NCBI GenBank assembly: GCA_900100475.1
Contig: FMTU01000001.1
Span: 1-64,000, forward strand
Origin: Sphingobium faniae
GTDB taxonomy: Bacteria > Pseudomonadota > Alphaproteobacteria > Sphingomonadales > Sphingomonadaceae
Direction: 5' to 3'
Length of the DNA stretch: 64,000 nt
Shown: positions 44,901 to 55,891 of the stretch, piece by piece
Layout: each line of letters begins with the position of its first letter
Position numbering within the stretch: position 1 is the stretch's first letter
Position numbers and translations under genes: made by a program
Notes under the pieces: generated by a model
What the model saw: only the letters and a program-made list of their open reading frames with translations
Told to the model about the DNA's origin: nothing
Databases searched by the model: none

Positions 44901-45437
44901 GTCGATCACGTCCTGCACATTGGACGGCGCCAGGATCGGCATGCCGACATGCATCAGCGCGACCTCACTCTGATGCGCGACGGTCGATGATTTGCCGGAA
45001 TGATCATCCCCCGCGACAATCAGCACGCCGCCATTGGGATGCGTACCCGCGATATTGCCATGTTTGAACGGATCGCCAGAGCGGTCGACGCCCGGCCCCT
45101 TGCCGTACCAGATCGCGAAGACGCCATCCTTGTTGGCGCCGGGCGTGGTCGCCAGCATCTGCGTGCCCCATACCGCAGTCGCCGCCAGATCCTCGTTCAC
45201 GCCGGGCTGGAACAGGATGTCATGATCCTCCAGCAACTTGCGGGCGCGCCACAACTCCTGGTCGTAGCTACCGAGCGGCGATCCACGATAGCCCGAGATG
45301 AAGCCGCCGGTATCGAGCCCGTTGCGCTGGTCGATCTCCTTCTGCAGCAATGGCACGCGGATCAGCGCATGGGTGCCGCTCATGATCACGCGGCCGTCAT
45401 CGACCGTATATTTGTCGTCCAGTTTCACGTCACGCAT
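41949..45437 (-). CDS. Single-chain indolepyruvate ferredoxin oxidoreductase (IorAB-type 2-oxoacid oxidoreductase)
   Basis: 1162 residues from ATG 45437, where MRDVKLDDKYTV matches relatives. An N-terminal pyrimidine-binding domain is followed by the thiamine-diphosphate domain (CSGCPHNTGTRFPEGS, GGIGCHAM), a cysteine-rich iron-sulfur segment (CEGCGDCSVQSNC, then CNKDYSCVKGFCP) and a gamma-type domain (ISGIGGTGVVTIGALLAM). It decarboxylates a 2-oxo acid to acyl-CoA and reduces a ferredoxin. The fused form is typical of aerobic alpha- and betaproteobacteria. It overlaps the GST gene by eight bases and shares an operon with a Rieske ferredoxin. Confidence 0.9.
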   Translation of the reverse strand: MRDVKLDDKYTVDDGRVIMSGTHALIRVPLLQKEIDQRNGLDTGGFISGYRGSPLGSYDQELWRARKLLEDHDILFQPGVNEDLAATAVWGTQMLATTPGANKDGVFAIWYGKGPGVDRSGDPFKHGNIAGTHPNGGVLIVAGDDHSGKSSTVAHQSEVALMHVGMPILAPSNVQDVIDFGLLGFAMSRYTGLYTGFKLTNETLEQTMTVDIRSGDHGPVTPDRGPAPANGFHNYPTHLDRIASEMVVKRYRWPLVEKFVRANRIDRVLIDAQVRKLGIVTTGKAVQDVRQALKLLGLTDEAAASLGLGIYKLGCMYPVERLGLAEFAAGQSELLFVEEKDPLTENQTKAILYGRPDMPRIVGKQDEDGVFMIPSDEQLEPVQIALVIAERLRRLGVSDTALAERAERLSRQMETVKALKPTDAARSPYFCSGCPHNTGTRFPEGSIAAGGIGCHAMAMYSGPEMLPNTQMGGEGAHWYSQAYFSDMNHIFQNMGDGTYYHSGLLAVRGAVAAKVNITFKILFNDAVAMTGGQPVDGPLTPGDITRQVLAEGAVRCVVVTDRPDLYGSHSGLGEGVTVHHRDTYDAVQKELRDVAGVTVIVYEQTCAAEKRRRRKRGKFPDPAKRMFINPAVCEGCGDCSVQSNCVSVWPKETELGRKRQIDQSNCNKDYSCVKGFCPSFVTVLDAEPRKPKKAQLDGEADIALPDPVIVPLHEGAYNIMISGIGGTGVVTIGALLAMAAHLEGKSTSVFDMTGLSQKNGAVFSHLRIADSNDDLGAQKLGIGEADLALAFDAVAGLAKEPAITLSADRTRVVVNARVTPTPAFQRNPDLTLDQSLLVRRLQKMSTDLHGVDATGLGLALLGDTIAANLFMLGYACQLGLLPVAPAAIERAVEINGVAIPFNKAAFALGRLQAIDPARIEKAVVAHVQELEFQPLTKLNEIVAHRTTLLTDYQNAAWAQRYRDLVDIVSKAEALATPGKDGLSVMVARNFAKLMSYKDEYEVARLHADPAFKAQLRDAFEDGAKLRYNLAPPLFSKRDAEGHLVKREFGAWMGSAFAFLARFKGLRGTAFDIFGYTEERRMERGLIDQYEARMQRVAERLTPLNHAAAVELASLPAQIRGYGHVKHANVEKVRALEPMILKKFEDAGVKSDGLLSETVSHRA

Positions 45438-46137
45438 GGGCGGTCTCTTTCGGCTCCGGCTCGCGCCAGGCGGCGCCCTTGTCGCGCAGATAGGCGGCAA
45501 AGGCAGGGTGGAAATCGGCAAGGACCGCGTGCGTGGACGACCGCGCCGCCATCGCCGCGAACCAGTCGGTGAGGCCCGGCACGCCATCGATCAGCGAGGC
45601 GTCGTAGGTGAAGCGCATCACCCGTTCGCCCACGTCGAACGTGTAGAAGGCGAACAGGTCCGCATGACTAAGCTGCGCCCCCATCAGATAGGGCGCGGGC
45701 GTCACCAGATGCGACAGCGCCCGTAGCGCCCGGTCGATCACCGGGCGCACCGCCGCGATCGTCTCGGGCTGGTTCTCCCCGCCCATGAAGACGCCGGGGA
45801 ACAGCGACCGCAGCGGCGCCTCGACATAGAGTTGCACGATGTTGATGACCTGCCGCGCCCGCGCCCGCCCGAAAGCGTCGGCCGGATAGAGCGCCACGCC
45901 GGGCACCGCATCCTCGATATATTCCAGGATCGCCACCGTCTCGGCGATGCAGCCTTCGGCCGTGCGCAGAAAGGGGATCTTGCCCATCGCGCTCTGCGCC
46001 AGAAACGCCTCGTCCTGCGCCGCCCGGGTCGGCACCACCGTGAAGGCCGCCCCCTTCTCAATCAGCGCCGCATGCGCCGCGTTGAAATAATTGCTCACAG
46101 GATAGCCGTGAAGCGCCAGACAATCATGCATGGGCAT
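45430..46137 (-). CDS. Glutathione S-transferase family protein
   Basis: A 235-residue GST with a thioredoxin-like N-terminus (LHGYPVSNYFNAAHAAL, then MGKIPFLRT and AETVAILEYIED) and a helical C-terminal domain. It could detoxify a reactive intermediate or act as a maleylpyruvate- or thiol-lyase-type enzyme. It sits between and overlaps both neighbours (Rieske ferredoxin upstream, IorAB downstream), so it is translationally coupled. ATG 46131 is an alternative start. Confidence 0.82.
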   Translation of the reverse strand: MPMHDCLALHGYPVSNYFNAAHAALIEKGAAFTVVPTRAAQDEAFLAQSAMGKIPFLRTAEGCIAETVAILEYIEDAVPGVALYPADAFGRARARQVINIVQLYVEAPLRSLFPGVFMGGENQPETIAAVRPVIDRALRALSHLVTPAPYLMGAQLSHADLFAFYTFDVGERVMRFTYDASLIDGVPGLTDWFAAMAARSSTHAVLADFHPAFAAYLRDKGAAWREPEPKETAHA

Positions 46138-46432
46138 CTACGGACACGAGAATGTCGTCGCCCTCACACTCGACCTTATACGTCTTCAAAAAAAGATCAG
46201 GGTCTTCCTCGCAGGAACCGGACGGGAGATTGAAAGTCCATCCATGCCAGGGGCAGATGAGCTGCGATCCGCAAATCTCGCCTTGGTGCAGCGGGCCTTG
46301 CGCATGGGGGCACCGCGCCGCGGTCGCGACAGGGCGATCGTCCACAAGGAAGATCAGGATCTTCTCTCCATCAACGGTCGCCCTGATGGGCTTGCCCGCC
46401 GACAATTCCGACATGGTTCCGACCTTGTTCAT
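46124..46432 (-). CDS. Rieske [2Fe-2S] ferredoxin
   Basis: 102 residues with a complete Rieske site: Cys41-x-His43 (CPHAQG) and Cys60-x2-His63 (CPWHGW). There is no catalytic oxygenase domain, so it is an electron carrier. It is first in the operon with GST and IorAB. It may accept electrons from the oxidoreductase or serve a nearby oxygenase such as one of the three P450s, none of which has its own ferredoxin in the window. Confidence 0.87.
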   Translation of the reverse strand: MNKVGTMSELSAGKPIRATVDGEKILIFLVDDRPVATAARCPHAQGPLHQGEICGSQLICPWHGWTFNLPSGSCEEDPDLFLKTYKVECEGDDILVSVDAHA

Positions 46433-46645
46433 CGCTATCTTCTCTCCCGCGCCCTCTCAGGCCGTGATCTGCCTAAAGGGGAGCTTGGCGAAAAGGCATG
46501 GCAAGCAAAGCCATGACAGAGCAAAACGTGACACTAAGCCAAGTTCAGCAAGAAAATGATTGACCTATCGCGCAAGGGGGTGAACGCTAGCGCAGAACAA
46601 AGCATCAGAACATATCGCGCGAAATGAGGATGAGGAAGACGGTCC

Positions 46646-47677
46646 ATGGGCCAGGAAGAGCCGCGTTCCGCATTGACTGGATGGGTCTTGGCCATCATTC
46701 GCGCCATGCGCACGGAAGGAGTCGATACCAGTACCGTCCTGCAGGAAATCGGAATGGATCCAGCGCTGCTGGAGGGTGGCTACAGTCGATACTCTCAGGC
46801 CGATGTGAGCAAATTATGGCGCAAGGCAATCGATCTCACGGGCGATCCCGATTTCGGTTTCAAGGTTGCAGCCGAGGTGCGACCCGCAACCTTCCACGTC
46901 GTCGGCTACTCAATGAGTTGCAGCGCAACCCTGGCAAAAGCACTTCATCGTTTTGCGCATTACTGTCGGCTGATATCCGATTCTGCCACGGCAACTCTGA
47001 CCGAAGTGCAGAGCGAAGTCCTGTTGGAATTTCACTTCGATACGGGCGGTGCGCCGCCAATCTACCAGACGGTAGATACCGTCGTCGCGAGTGTGCTGTC
47101 CTATTTGCGCTGGATCAGCAACGAGAGGGTCGTCCCCCTCGAAGTCCGCTTTTCCCATCGACCTGCCAGTAACAACGAGGCCCACTGGAAATTCTATGGC
47201 TGCCCGGTACGGTTCAACGAAGCCCGGTGCTGCATGATTTTCCGGAAGGAAGATCTCGAGCGTCGCATCTTGTCGTCCGACGAAGAGCTGGCAACATTGC
47301 TGGACGGCGCCGCCAATCGGCATCTGGAGCAACGGATGGCGGGACGGTTCGCCACGCGGGTTCGAGATCTCATGATCGCCCAATTGCCCCATGAAGTGCC
47401 GTCCAAGGCCGAAACCGCAAAACGTCTCGGTATGACAGAGCGGACGCTGCTGCGTCGGTTGAAGACCGAAGGAACGACCTTCGCAGATGTATTGCGGCAG
47501 CTGAGGGAAGAGATGGCATTCCAATATTTGCAACGGGGAATGTGCCTCAGCGACGTCGCCTATCTGCTCGGCTTTTCGGACAACGGGACATTTTCCCGCG
47601 CCTTCAAGCAATGGACGGGTCGTCGCCCCAGCACAGTGAACCGACCCGATATCACGCCAAGACAAGCGGCTGTGTAA
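46646..47677 (+). CDS. AraC-family transcriptional regulator (OruR/ArgR-type)
   Basis: 343 residues. An N-terminal arabinose-binding-like effector domain (VIRAMRTEGVDTSTVLQEIG) is followed by a C-terminal AraC double helix-turn-helix (about 250-335: AETAKRLGMTERTLLRRLK, LSDVAYLLGFSDNGTFSRAF). It is divergent from the Rieske-GST-IorAB operon with a 213-base gap, so it probably controls that operon and perhaps the nearby aldehyde dehydrogenase operon. Confidence 0.87.
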   Translation: MGQEEPRSALTGWVLAIIRAMRTEGVDTSTVLQEIGMDPALLEGGYSRYSQADVSKLWRKAIDLTGDPDFGFKVAAEVRPATFHVVGYSMSCSATLAKALHRFAHYCRLISDSATATLTEVQSEVLLEFHFDTGGAPPIYQTVDTVVASVLSYLRWISNERVVPLEVRFSHRPASNNEAHWKFYGCPVRFNEARCCMIFRKEDLERRILSSDEELATLLDGAANRHLEQRMAGRFATRVRDLMIAQLPHEVPSKAETAKRLGMTERTLLRRLKTEGTTFADVLRQLREEMAFQYLQRGMCLSDVAYLLGFSDNGTFSRAFKQWTGRRPSTVNRPDITPRQAAV

Positions 47678-47695
47678 TGAGACTATTGATCACGC

Positions 47696-48376
47696 TTATT
47701 TGAAGCGCTCCGCTTGAGCCAGCAAAGTAATCGCCTTTTGCGGACGGGAAATAAGCGTGGCGAAGGCCTCTGGCGATCGCCTCGTGCCTTCTTGAAAAGC
47801 CCATAGGGTTGGCCACCACAATTCCCGCACACCACGGAAATATGGAACCGAACCATCGGGTGTTTCGACGGGGTTACAGCGAACATGGCGAAATGCGCCA
47901 ATTTCCAAGCCTAGCTGCGCATCACTATTGGAAGCCCATTCATCTTCGTCAAGAATCAGCTGAATGAGTTTTATATCGACGGCCCGGCCGTCGTCGAACC
48001 AGGCTGCATCTCCTGGAGACAAGTGCGCATGATGGTCGGGCCCTGAACTGACGACATCTTCAACTGTCACCAGAAAGCGCAGTTCGGTCAGTTCTATGAA
48101 AAGGGGTTCATCGGGCACCGCGTCACGGACATATTTCGGTTCGGATCCAAGCGCGAATGCATCGTCGGCGCTATCCATCCAAACCTCGGCGATCTCCTCA
48201 TAAGGAAAGGGGCCTGGCAACATATCTGTTTCGACACGATGGCTCTGTACATATTTTCGCATCGTGCTGATCCTGCGACCAAGCGTGCCATGCGGATGAC
48301 GCCAATGGTCGTGGAATTCCTGCAAGGAAATTCCCTGCTTCTTGGGGATCGCCGCAAATATCTTCACTTTCGACAT
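47696..48376 (-). CDS. EthD-domain protein
   Basis: 226 residues with an N-terminal EthD ferredoxin-like domain (VKIFAAIPKKQGISLQEFHD, HWRHPHGTLGRR) and a second, less clear half (IKLIQLILDEDEW), possibly a tandem of two related domains. EthD proteins accompany P450 systems (ether cleavage) and ring-modifying pathways without a defined reaction. It ends 18 bases from the AraC gene, in convergent orientation. Confidence 0.7.
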   Translation of the reverse strand: MSKVKIFAAIPKKQGISLQEFHDHWRHPHGTLGRRISTMRKYVQSHRVETDMLPGPFPYEEIAEVWMDSADDAFALGSEPKYVRDAVPDEPLFIELTELRFLVTVEDVVSSGPDHHAHLSPGDAAWFDDGRAVDIKLIQLILDEDEWASNSDAQLGLEIGAFRHVRCNPVETPDGSVPYFRGVRELWWPTLWAFQEGTRRSPEAFATLISRPQKAITLLAQAERFK

Positions 48377-48442
48377 CCGGACATTCCTCTCCTATCCCGA
48401 CGATAGGTCTCCACGTCTTTTCTTGGTCGTTGCGTCGCCTTG

Positions 48443-49870
48443 TCAGGTCTGAATGTAGGCGACCTGCGTATGCGTGTATTCGTAGAGGCCATGCTTGCCG
48501 TCAGTGCCGCCGATACCCGATTTGCGCACGCCGGCATGGAAACCCTGGATCGCTTCGAAATTCTCGCGATTTACGTAAGTTTCGCCGAAGCGGAGCTCGG
48601 CGATAGCCTTCATCGTACTCGACAGGCTTTCTGTGAAGATCGATGACGTCAGCCCATATTCGCTAGCATTGGCAAGCGCGATGCCCTCGTCCAAACTGTC
48701 AATTTCGTTGACCACGATAACGGGACCGAAAATTTCGCGGTGCATGATGTCCATTCCCGGGGTGGTATCCGCCACCACAGTAGGACGATAATGACAGCCA
48801 GGGCCTTCCAGAATCTCTCCGCCGGTCAGAACCTGCGCGCCAAGCGATCTTGCATTTTCGACCAGCCCGGCGATCCGCTGGACGGCAGCCCTGTTGATAA
48901 CCGGTCCCATGGCAACCGCGGCGTCTCCCAACGGATCGCCCTGACTGATACCAGCCACTGCGGCGGCCAGTTTGTCGCGAAACTCCTGCGCGACAGCCCT
49001 GTGCACATAGACGCGTTCGGCGCAATTGCAGGCCTGGCCTGTATTGATCGTCTTGGAAGCAGCCAACGATCCGACAGCGAGATCGATATTGGCGTCGTCC
49101 AAAACGATCGCAGGGGCCTTCCCGCCCAGTTCGAGATTGACTTTGGTGATGTTGCGGGCGGCGCTGGCCATGATGGCCGATCCAGCGGCGGAACTGCCGG
49201 TAAAGCTTACCATCTGTACGATGGGATTGGCGACCAGCGCTTCGCCGGTAGTCGGTCCGGTGCCACACACCAGGTTGAACACGCCGGCGGGCAAATCGGT
49301 CTCGGCCACGATCCTGGCGAAAGCCGCCGCTCCGAAGGGTGTTTCCTCCGACGGCTTCACCACTATTGCATTGCCGGTAACGAGGGCCGGAGCTACCTTG
49401 CGCGCAATCATAAAGAAGGGGAAATTCCACGGCAAAATTCCGGCTACGACCCCCATCGGTCGGCGAAACATCAACATGGTTTCTCCGGGGCGATCGCTCG
49501 TGATGACCTCCCCCTCGATGCGCCGCCCCCACTCGGCCATATAGTCGAGATATTCGGCAGTGAGAGCGATCTCCATTTGCGCCAGCGGCAACACCTTGCC
49601 TTGTTCCAGCGCCGTGATCTGCGCCAGTTCCGGCAGCTTTTCCCGAATTTTCGAAGCAATGGCCCGCAAGGCCAGACCACGCGTGTGAGCCGGAAGACGC
49701 GCCCAGCCCTCCTGCGCTGCCTCGGCAGCCTTCAACGCCGCGTCGACTACTCTAGCATCGTCGTTCGGCACTCGTCCGATCACCTGTCCGGTGGCAGGGT
49801 TGAACACATCGACTGCTGCCGCAGATGACAAAAATGTGCCACCAATAAAGGTCTGATAATCAAGGGTCAT
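48443..49870 (-). CDS. Aldehyde dehydrogenase, AldA (lactaldehyde)-like
   Basis: A 475-residue NAD-dependent aldehyde dehydrogenase with ELGGKAP (Glu248), the nucleophile in NTGQACNCAERVYV (Cys281) and ILPWNFPF for cofactor binding. The double-Cys CNCAERVYV pattern is that of lactaldehyde/glycolaldehyde dehydrogenase AldA, so 2-hydroxy-aldehydes are a reasonable guess. The start overlaps the stop of the 2-hydroxyacid dehydrogenase upstream (49867-49870). Confidence 0.87.
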   Translation of the reverse strand: MTLDYQTFIGGTFLSSAAAVDVFNPATGQVIGRVPNDDARVVDAALKAAEAAQEGWARLPAHTRGLALRAIASKIREKLPELAQITALEQGKVLPLAQMEIALTAEYLDYMAEWGRRIEGEVITSDRPGETMLMFRRPMGVVAGILPWNFPFFMIARKVAPALVTGNAIVVKPSEETPFGAAAFARIVAETDLPAGVFNLVCGTGPTTGEALVANPIVQMVSFTGSSAAGSAIMASAARNITKVNLELGGKAPAIVLDDANIDLAVGSLAASKTINTGQACNCAERVYVHRAVAQEFRDKLAAAVAGISQGDPLGDAAVAMGPVINRAAVQRIAGLVENARSLGAQVLTGGEILEGPGCHYRPTVVADTTPGMDIMHREIFGPVIVVNEIDSLDEGIALANASEYGLTSSIFTESLSSTMKAIAELRFGETYVNRENFEAIQGFHAGVRKSGIGGTDGKHGLYEYTHTQVAYIQT

Positions 49871-51093
49871 GGCAGTTTACCTATTGAAGAATGGAGCGCA
49901 ATTTGCGCGCGCTGTTCCGGCTCGCCTTGCTGAAGAAAATCCGGAATCTCCGCCGCTAGACGGATATGATCGCGCGACAGTTCATCGATCCGCGCGCAGC
50001 CGAGCAGGCCGAGTGTTCGCTCAGTCTCAGCGCGCAATAGCGCTAGAACCCGTCGCACGCCTGGTGCGCCATAGGCGCCAAGTCCATAAAGATAGGGCCG
50101 ACCAGCCATGCAAGCCGTAGCTCCCATGGCCAATGCTTTGACGATATGCGAACCGCGCCGGATGCCCCCGTCGAGGATGACCTCCATCCTGTCGCCTACC
50201 GCATCGGCGATATTCGCGAGGATATCGATCGTTGGAGGGACGCCGTCCAACTGACGACCACCATGGTTGGATATAATGACAGCGCTCGCGCCCGCTGATG
50301 CCGCGAGCCGGGCATCCCGGGCTGACTGGATGCCCTTGATCGCAAAAGGACCGCCCCAATGCTGTATGATCCGCTCGACCGAGGCCCAGGTGATATTCTG
50401 TTCCATATGGGTCGCGAAATAAGATGCCAAGGTTGAGAGATCGCCACCTGCGGTGCCTCCCACATTGGGAAGGCTGAACGCGCCGCCGCTCAGATATCCC
50501 CAGCACCAGCGAGGACGCATGGCGAATGCCAACAGGCTGCTGGGCGACAAACGGGGCGGAACGGTGAGGCCCGTGCGCAGATCCCGCTCCCGGTTGCCCG
50601 GAACGACCGTATCGACTGTCAAGCACAAGGCGTCGAAGCCGGCGGCCTTACAGCGATCGATCATCGCGAAATTCATCGCTTCGTCGTTCAACAGATAGAG
50701 TTGGAACATCTTGCTGCCGGTCGAAATGACCCCGACGTCCTCGATACTGGCCGTCGCCATGGTCGAAAGCGAATATCCGACACCGCTGCGGGCTGCTTCC
50801 CGCGCGACCCCTATCTCGCCATCCTTGTGAAACAGGCGGCTCATGCCCGTCGGCGCCAACACCAGCGGCCATTCAAGTTCGCGCCCCAAAACCTTTCTAC
50901 GCATGGAAATGGATCGAATATCTTTAAGATAGCTCGGTCTCAGATCATAACGGTCGAACCCTCGGACATTCGCGAGAGTCGTATGTTCGTCATCAGCGCC
51001 GCCCGCAATATAGTGATAGAGCGGCCCCGGCAGCTTCCTGCGCGCCTGCCGTTCGAAGTCGGCGATATTATAGCATTTGCCGGCTCGAGCCAT
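49867..51093 (-). CDS. FMN-dependent 2-hydroxyacid dehydrogenase (LldD/mandelate dehydrogenase family)
   Basis: A 408-residue TIM-barrel flavoenzyme with the family signature SNHGGRQLDG (catalytic His near residue 280), VILDGGIRRGSHIVKALAMG for FMN phosphate binding and LTVDTVVPGNRERDLR. It oxidises an L-2-hydroxy acid to a 2-oxo acid. Coupled to the aldehyde dehydrogenase gene and downstream of a P450, it fits a two-step oxidation feeding the 2-oxoacid oxidoreductase encoded at 41.9-45.4 kb. Confidence 0.87.
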   Translation of the reverse strand: MARAGKCYNIADFERQARRKLPGPLYHYIAGGADDEHTTLANVRGFDRYDLRPSYLKDIRSISMRRKVLGRELEWPLVLAPTGMSRLFHKDGEIGVAREAARSGVGYSLSTMATASIEDVGVISTGSKMFQLYLLNDEAMNFAMIDRCKAAGFDALCLTVDTVVPGNRERDLRTGLTVPPRLSPSSLLAFAMRPRWCWGYLSGGAFSLPNVGGTAGGDLSTLASYFATHMEQNITWASVERIIQHWGGPFAIKGIQSARDARLAASAGASAVIISNHGGRQLDGVPPTIDILANIADAVGDRMEVILDGGIRRGSHIVKALAMGATACMAGRPYLYGLGAYGAPGVRRVLALLRAETERTLGLLGCARIDELSRDHIRLAAEIPDFLQQGEPEQRAQIALHSSIGKLP

Positions 51094-51170
51094 GCCCGTC
51101 AGGCCTCCCCTCGGTGGCGCCGGCGCACCGGCGTCCTGAAAATCCGTCCGGTCTGGAACCGGAGCTGCTG

Positions 51171-52403
51171 CTATCGAACCTTGAACCTGACCGGAAGGAC
51201 ATGAGGGCCGCGGGCAAAATAGGAATCAAGCCAATGCACGTCGTCGGAAACGGGCTCGATCAGCGAAAAGCGCGAGAATACGACTTCCAGTGCCGATTTC
51301 GCCTCCATCCGGCTGAGATAGTTGCCGAGGCAGAAATGCGGCCCCTGACCGAAGGACATCAGCGGCACTTCGATCTTGCGGTCGATGTCGAAGATCTCGG
51401 GATTGTCGAACTTGCTCTCGTCACGATTGGCGGAGGCAAGGATGGGCATGACGGCGGCACCTGCCGGAATGGTCGTGCCCGCGATCTCAACTTCCGCCGT
51501 GGTGTGTCGGAAAATGATCTGCACCGGCGGATTGTATCGGAGAACTTCCTCCAGAACAGCCGGGATCAAACCATGATCCGCCAGGACGCGATCGAACACA
51601 TCGCGATGACGGTTAAGCTCGATCAACGTGGTCCCAAGCAGATTGGTGGTTGTCTCGACACCGCCGATCAGGAGCAGGCACGCCATGGACAGGACCTGAT
51701 TGCGGGTCAACTTCTGCCCATCGACTTCCGTCTGGATGAAGGTGGATAGAAGATCGTCGCCCAGATTTTGAATGCGCTCATCGTACAGATCTTCGAAGAA
51801 ATCGCGCATCCTCTTGGATGATTCTTCAATCTTCCGGAGCTTTTCCGGGCCGTATGCAGCTCGGTTGGCAGCTGAGAGGACATCATCCACCCAATATTTA
51901 AACTCGGCCCGACGCTCGGTCGGCACTCCCAGAACCTCGGCGACGACGGTCACCGGATAGAGCGCAGTGAATTCCCAAGCGAAATCAAATTCCCCCTCAG
52001 GCCCATGCTTGGCGAGAATGTCGTCAATCAGACTGTTTGCGATCTCGTAAGTGCGGTCCTTGAGTCCGTTCACCTTTGACGGCACGAACGCCTTGTTGGC
52101 GATCCTACGCAACTGCATGTGGCCAGGGGGATCCATCGAAATCATCGGCGGCTCTTCGGGAACCGGATCATATTCACCAAGCAGCGCAGGCCAGAACTGC
52201 CCCGAACTGAAAGTTCGGCCGTCCTTCAAAAGCATGTCGATGTCGTCATAGCGCGCGACGCCCCAGGCCTGCAGCCCCGGCAACCATTTTACCGGCTCAT
52301 TGCGACGCAGCTCGACATAATAGGGATACGGCTCGTGCTTGACCGCCGGATCGAGCGGATCATAGTCCAGGTCGCCCGCCTCGGGCTTGCTCAACACGGT
52401 CAT
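51171..52403 (-). CDS. Cytochrome P450, third in the window
   Basis: A 410-residue class I bacterial P450: I-helix IGGVETTTNLLG, K-helix EEVLRYNPPVQ, haem loop FGQGPHFCLGNYLSR with Cys358. It differs from the two CYP101-like proteins by its N-terminus (YDPLDPAVKHEPYPYYVELR) and general pattern, closer to CYP107/CYP125-like enzymes. It heads the operon with the 2-hydroxyacid and aldehyde dehydrogenases and probably makes the alcohol they process. Confidence 0.9.
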   Translation of the reverse strand: MTVLSKPEAGDLDYDPLDPAVKHEPYPYYVELRRNEPVKWLPGLQAWGVARYDDIDMLLKDGRTFSSGQFWPALLGEYDPVPEEPPMISMDPPGHMQLRRIANKAFVPSKVNGLKDRTYEIANSLIDDILAKHGPEGEFDFAWEFTALYPVTVVAEVLGVPTERRAEFKYWVDDVLSAANRAAYGPEKLRKIEESSKRMRDFFEDLYDERIQNLGDDLLSTFIQTEVDGQKLTRNQVLSMACLLLIGGVETTTNLLGTTLIELNRHRDVFDRVLADHGLIPAVLEEVLRYNPPVQIIFRHTTAEVEIAGTTIPAGAAVMPILASANRDESKFDNPEIFDIDRKIEVPLMSFGQGPHFCLGNYLSRMEAKSALEVVFSRFSLIEPVSDDVHWLDSYFARGPHVLPVRFKVR

Positions 52404-52587
52404 TTTCTATCCGTCTCCATTCGAGGGCGCATCATCATCGTGGATGCTGCTTTCCCAAGGATGATTGCGCTATTCCGCTCGATCACCAAAGGGCGGTTCG
52501 TGCCAGTGTACGGCAGGAAGTGCCAATATTGGACTGAACCGCCCCGGGATTGCCGGAGGCCCTAACTCCTGAGAGGAAGGGTCTACG

Positions 52588-52914
52588 ATGAGCAAGACGA
52601 CGAACAAGTTTGCACCGGAAGTTCGTGAGCGAGCAGTCCGCATGGTGCTGGAGCACGAAGGCGACCATCCGTCCCGCTGGGCTGCGATCACATCCATTGC
52701 CGAGAATATTGGCTGTTCGGGTCACACGCTGCTGGAGTGGGTGAAGAAGGCGGAGGTGAACGGCGGCAAGCGTGCTGGCGTTTCCACCGAGCCGGCAGAC
52801 CGTCTCAAGGCGTTGGAACGCGAGAACCGTGAATTGCGCCAGGCCAACGAGATCCTGCGCAAGGCGTCAGCATATTTTGCCCAGGCGGAGCTCGACCGCC
52901 CGTTCAAGCGATGA
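52588..52914 (+). CDS. IS3-family transposase OrfA
   Basis: 108 residues. A helix-turn-helix ([38 protein letters not shown]) is followed by a leucine-zipper coiled coil ([19 protein letters not shown], residues about 72-95). It overlaps orfB by four bases (ATGA 52911-52914). OrfA binds the element's ends. It appears intact although the element cannot make a complete OrfAB transposase. Confidence 0.88.
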   Translation: MSKTTNKFAPEVRERAVRMVLEHEGDHPSRWAAITSIAENIGCSGHTLLEWVKKAEVNGGKRAGVSTEPADRLKALERENRELRQANEILRKASAYFAQAELDRPFKR

Positions 52915-53071
52915 TCAGCTTCATTGATGAGCATCGGGGTGATTTTGGGGTCGAGCCGATCTGCCGGGTTCTGCCGATCGCCCCATCCGCCTACCATGAG
53001 CGTGTGGCGCAACGGCGCGATCCATCACGTCTGTCGCCGCGTGCCCGGCGCGATGAGGCGATGAAGCCTGA

Positions 53072-54946
<1,875 letters not shown>

Positions 54947-55154
54947 CGCCAAGTCGATCAGCCGCCAACGCACGACGCCATGCTGGACGACACTCCCATC
55001 GCTGCATAATTTAAGCCGAATGGCCTCCGGCAATCCCGGGGCGGTTCAGACCCAATGTCACGTTCCGCCCTGCATTGTCGCAATCGGCTGTAGATTTGTC
55101 CGGGCGTTGGACGCACTATTTGCGCATAACGGTCGGTAGGAGAGGCCCTGAGCC

Positions 55155-55880
55155 ATGCATATTCTTTATTCGCAGTTCGTGACCGATGCCCATCTCTCGC
55201 CCGAACAGCAGGACGTGCTGCACGGCCTGCGCGGCGGCGGGACCGCAAGCATCGCCGCCGATGCGCCGCTCTCCACGGGCGGCGGCGCGCGCGAGCATAA
55301 GAGCTTCGAGGCGGCGCAGGATTGGGTCACCGCCTTCTTCGACAAGGGCGCTGAGGAAGTGCTGGGCTATTATGCCGACGACTTCGTCTGGGAAGACATT
55401 GAGTTCATGCAGACGATCACGACGAAGGAAGATCTCTACAAGGCTTTCGTCGTGTTCAACAATAGCGGCCCGGAAAGCCCCTTTGGCGTCCACAAGTTCG
55501 AGGTGCTGACCTATGATGGCGGCCCGGCCGGCAAGTCGCGCGGCGTGCGCCGCACCGAAGGGACGCCCCCCGAATGGCGGGACGGGCTGGAGGGCGACTA
55601 TGCCCGCTTCGCCAACAACATCTATCTGGGCGCCGACTTCGACTATGACGAGTGGGGCTATATGCAGTGGGTGTGGAAGGCCACGCACAACAGCGACTTT
55701 TTCGGCATCCCGGCGGCCGGCAAGACAACGGTGACGCGCGGCACCACGACCCAGATGTACCGGAACGGCAAGATCGTGCGCTGCCGCACCCACTGGAATT
55801 TCCGCGAGTTCGCCATGCAACTGGGCATCATCCCGCCGCCGGATGAGGCCTGGCGCAACAATCCGGGTCTCGACAACTGA
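55155..55880 (+). CDS. SnoaL-like (ester-cyclase/NTF2-fold) protein
   Basis: 241 residues. After an extended N-terminus comes an NTF2-like core: AQDWVTAFFDKGAEEVLGYY, ADDFVWEDIEFMQTITTKED, and the final strands TQMYRNGKIVRCRTHWNF. It is longer than the SnoaL protein at 32395-32802. It heads a plus-strand set with an aldo-keto reductase and an EthD gene. The reaction is unknown; aldol or dehydration chemistry is typical for this fold. Confidence 0.65.
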   Translation: MHILYSQFVTDAHLSPEQQDVLHGLRGGGTASIAADAPLSTGGGAREHKSFEAAQDWVTAFFDKGAEEVLGYYADDFVWEDIEFMQTITTKEDLYKAFVVFNNSGPESPFGVHKFEVLTYDGGPAGKSRGVRRTEGTPPEWRDGLEGDYARFANNIYLGADFDYDEWGYMQWVWKATHNSDFFGIPAAGKTTVTRGTTTQMYRNGKIVRCRTHWNFREFAMQLGIIPPPDEAWRNNPGLDN

Positions 55881-55891
55881 TTGGACGGGGC

